Shown: positions 62,354 through 64,000 of the stretch, piece after piece | Layout of the letters: every line of letters begins with the position of its first letter | Numbering within the stretch: the stretch's first letter is position 1 | Source of the DNA: Streptomyces sp. NBC_00091 | GTDB taxonomy: Bacteria > Actinomycetota > Actinomycetes > Streptomycetales > Streptomycetaceae | Direction: 5' to 3' | DNA length: 64,000 nt | NCBI RefSeq assembly: GCF_026343185.1 | Contig: NZ_JAPEMA010000002.1 | Coordinates: forward strand, 186,001-250,000 | Made by a program: the position numbers and the translations under genes | The notes under the pieces: model-generated | The model's input: the letters and a program-made list of their open reading frames with translations, nothing else | Databases searched by the model: none | What the model was told of the DNA's origin: nothing

Positions 62354-63136
62354 ATGCCCGCATCGGATTCGAACCCGCCCGGCACGCCGGAGCAGCACGG
62401 GGCACGCACTCGGCCCAGAGGACGGATCTTCCAGGCCTCGACCATGACGGCCATGCTGGAAGGCGTCTACGAAGGCACGACCACCATCGCCGAGCTCCGC
62501 CAGCACGGAGACTTCGGCATCGGAACCTTCGACCGGCTCGACGGCGAGATGATCGTCCTCGACGGCCGGTGCTACCGGCTACGCGCCGACGGAACCGCCG
62601 GCGAGGCCGACCCGGCCATGCGAACGCCCCTCGCCGCGGTGACCTACTTCCACGGCGAGCACGACTGGCGGACGAAGGAGCCGGTGGACGCCGCCGGTCT
62701 GCGCACGCTGATCGACGACTGGCTGCCGAGCCCCAACCTGTTCTACGCCGTCCGCGTCGACGGGCACTTCGACCACATGATCACCCGGATGCTGCCCGAG
62801 CAGCACCGGCCGTTCCCCCGGCTGATCGACGCGGTGGCGGGGCAGGTCATTTCCACCCACACCGACCTCGACGGGACCATCGTCGGTTTCCGCAGTCCCA
62901 CCCACATGCTGGGGGTGGCCGCCGCCGGTTACCACCTGCACTTCCTCTCCCGCTGCCGCACCCGCGGAGGGCACGCCTACGACTTCGTGCTCCGCTCCGG
63001 ACGGGTGCGCGTCGACGTGGGATACGAACTGGTCCTGCGCATGCCGCGCACCCGGGACTTCAGCCGTGCTCAGCTCGGCCGGGGCGATGTCGCGGGGGAG
63101 ATCGAGGCGGTGCTCCAGGGCCGTCGCAGGCCGTGA
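62354..63136 (+). CDS. alsD: alpha-acetolactate decarboxylase
   Basis: A 260-residue protein from ATG 62354. FQASTMTAMLEGVYEGTTTIAELRQHGDFGIGTFDRLDGEMIVLDGRCYR at residues about 26-76 is the family signature. GYHLHFLSRCRTRGGHAYDF supplies the three zinc-binding His. The enzyme converts acetolactate to acetoin in the cytoplasm. No acetolactate synthase or butanediol dehydrogenase gene is adjacent. Length is normal; the first 25 residues are a disordered extension. Confidence 0.93.
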   Translation: MPASDSNPPGTPEQHGARTRPRGRIFQASTMTAMLEGVYEGTTTIAELRQHGDFGIGTFDRLDGEMIVLDGRCYRLRADGTAGEADPAMRTPLAAVTYFHGEHDWRTKEPVDAAGLRTLIDDWLPSPNLFYAVRVDGHFDHMITRMLPEQHRPFPRLIDAVAGQVISTHTDLDGTIVGFRSPTHMLGVAAAGYHLHFLSRCRTRGGHAYDFVLRSGRVRVDVGYELVLRMPRTRDFSRAQLGRGDVAGEIEAVLQGRRRP

Positions 63137-63185
63137 CGGAAGTCCGCGGGACGGCCCCGGTCACGGGGCCGGATGTCAGGGTGCT

Positions 63186-63623
63186 TCAGAACGCGAAGAC
63201 GGCGTTGCCGTTGAGGGTCGCGGACATGGCGCAGCTGTTGGAGAAGGTGTGCTTCCAGGCGACGCGGCTGCCCTGCCAGACGCCTTCGGCGGTGACGGTC
63301 ACGGGCTCGTAGTGCATCGGGCACGCGCGGTTCACGTCGGGGGCGGCGAGCAGGCGGTCGAAGGTGCCTCCGGTGGAGTTCAGGGCCGTACAGGCGGCCT
63401 CGGGGGCGGGGTGCGTGCCCTGTGCGGACGGCATGCAGCTGAGGACGGCGGCGCGCAGGACCCTGCCGCTGGCGGCCCCCTCCCCCTCGGCGATGGAGAA
63501 GACCATGGCGGACGGGGCGTACAGGCTGGTGGGCTTGGCCTCCGCCGTACCGGTGGCGCCGGCCAGGCACAGGAGGGCAGCGGCGGAGACGGCAGCGAAG
63601 CGGTAGCTCACGACAGGACTCAC
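63186..63623 (-). CDS. Streptomyces subtilisin inhibitor-type protease inhibitor
   Basis: A 145-residue protein from GTG 63623. A signal peptide (FAAVSAAALLCLAGATGTAEA) is followed by the SSI domain: SLYAPSAMVFSIAEGE, AAVLSCMPSAQGTHPAPEAACTAL and CPMHYEPVTVTAEGVW, with Cys 63, 78, 101 and 131 for the two conserved disulfides. The reactive bond would be Met103-His104. Most relatives have Val at the second position. It inhibits secreted serine proteases extracellularly. A perfect dyad lies just upstream. Confidence 0.92.
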   Translation of the reverse strand: MSPVVSYRFAAVSAAALLCLAGATGTAEAKPTSLYAPSAMVFSIAEGEGAASGRVLRAAVLSCMPSAQGTHPAPEAACTALNSTGGTFDRLLAAPDVNRACPMHYEPVTVTAEGVWQGSRVAWKHTFSNSCAMSATLNGNAVFAF

Positions 63624-64000
63624 TTTCGATACGAAGCTTGAGCGCGACAAATGCTTTCGTTGTCGCGCTCCGGTGCGGCTGAGTCTGTCGGATGTGAAGG
63701 TGGGGCACATGTTCGCGGTCGGTTTACGGACAGCTCGTTCGAATATCGGATAGCGCGCGGTCGTTCGGGCAGCTCAAGCGGCGTTCGCCGCTCCCCTGTC
63801 CGTACGGAAACGGGGGCGAGGAGGGGAACGGCGGGCCGAACGGGGGTCGCTGACCTGGCGTCGGGCGTCCCGCGTTCACCTGAAGGCCATTCAGCTTGTC
63901 CGGATCAGTGCGGTTTCCGGGCCTTCGGACCCGGCCGTGGTCGCGGGGGCGGTGGGGGCGTGGGAGGAGTCGTTCCAGTCGTCGTCGCTGACCTGGACCG
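63624..64000. other. right-edge region without a supported gene
   Basis: The dyad at 63640-63670 is annotated separately. The rest, up to the window edge, shows no convincing start or domain. Bases after 63900 may belong to a gene that continues beyond the window. Confidence 0.5.
63640..63670. promoter_or_regulatory. perfect 11-bp inverted repeat upstream of the protease-inhibitor gene
   Basis: GAGCGCGACAA (63640-63650) and TTGTCGCGCTC (63660-63670) are exact complements around nine bases. The dyad ends 17 bp from the GTG start. It is either an operator or a hairpin in the 5' leader. Confidence 0.78.

Noticed and set aside
63860..63910. PHO box (GTTCACCTGAAGG followed by CATTCAGC)
   Set aside because: The second half is not at 11-bp spacing and matches the consensus poorly.

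Overview
The window is high-GC actinobacterial DNA and almost certainly Streptomyces or a close relative. Third codon positions are strongly G/C. GTG and TTG starts are frequent, several genes look leaderless, and the gene families are Streptomyces-typical (DUF6461, DUF2716, ECF41 sigma factor, Streptomyces subtilisin inhibitor, DUF6493-like protein). Many short regulator, immunity and tailoring genes alternate with broken genes and at least five transposon remnants. That is what an accessory or chromosome-arm region looks like, not a conserved core.

Positions 1-10000 hold the most interesting locus. An 18-bp gene (2511-2528) encodes the pentapeptide MSYDH. It has its own Shine-Dalgarno sequence and lies directly before a cytochrome P450 gene (2595-3764). 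This is the layout of biarylitide-type minimal RiPPs (bytA/bytO), whose M-x-Y-x-H pentapeptides are Tyr-His cross-linked by the P450. Here the P450 is followed on the same strand by a PGM1-like ATP-grasp peptide ligase (3848-5254), an aspartyl/asparaginyl beta-hydroxylase-like oxygenase (5269-6237), an amidinotransferase (6305-7456) and a second ATP-grasp ligase (7453-8742). A small-molecule kinase family gene is convergent at the end, and an XRE regulator diverges at the start across tandem G-rich repeats. My inference is a pathway that cross-links Tyr-Asp-His, hydroxylates it (plausibly on Asp) and joins it to a guanidino amino acid, in the manner of pheganomycin. I know of no described example of this combination.

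Positions 10000-24500 contain a stand-alone hemC copy, ISKra4, IS630 and IS1380 remnants, an N-acetyltransferase, a frameshifted Uma2-type gene, two putative antibiotic-modifying genes (an adenylyltransferase-like and a phosphotransferase-like protein), a 1433-residue STAND-type ATPase that may be a defence protein, a TetR/membrane-protein pair and a small bacteriocin-immunity-like gene. Two solitary CRISPR-like repeats (9848, 16727) are each linked to a shared sequence of about 95 bp.

Positions 24500-46700 are a mosaic. They include an IS5-type remnant, a lipase-like hydrolase, a truncated sensor kinase, an integrase remnant, a multi-spanning glycosyltransferase-like protein, a membrane-anchored glutaredoxin, an unknown two-gene pair (34730-37717), a merR-merB mercury module with a perfect 30-bp palindrome, a VOC/ArsR module with its own palindrome, a complete IS630-like element carrying an acetyltransferase, and a TetR/DUF1772 pair with clear operators.

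Positions 46700-64000 contain an Mrr-type restriction endonuclease, small enzymes, a recombined FMN-reductase/LuxR pseudogene junction, an ECF41 sigma factor near a secreted RidA-like protein and a quinone-oxidoreductase-like gene, an AraC regulator, a secreted GH26-like hydrolase, a MITE that supplies the stop codon of a small coiled-coil gene, a frameshifted YjbQ gene, an NlpC/P60 hydrolase, an acetolactate decarboxylase and a subtilisin inhibitor. No rRNA or tRNA gene was recognised.
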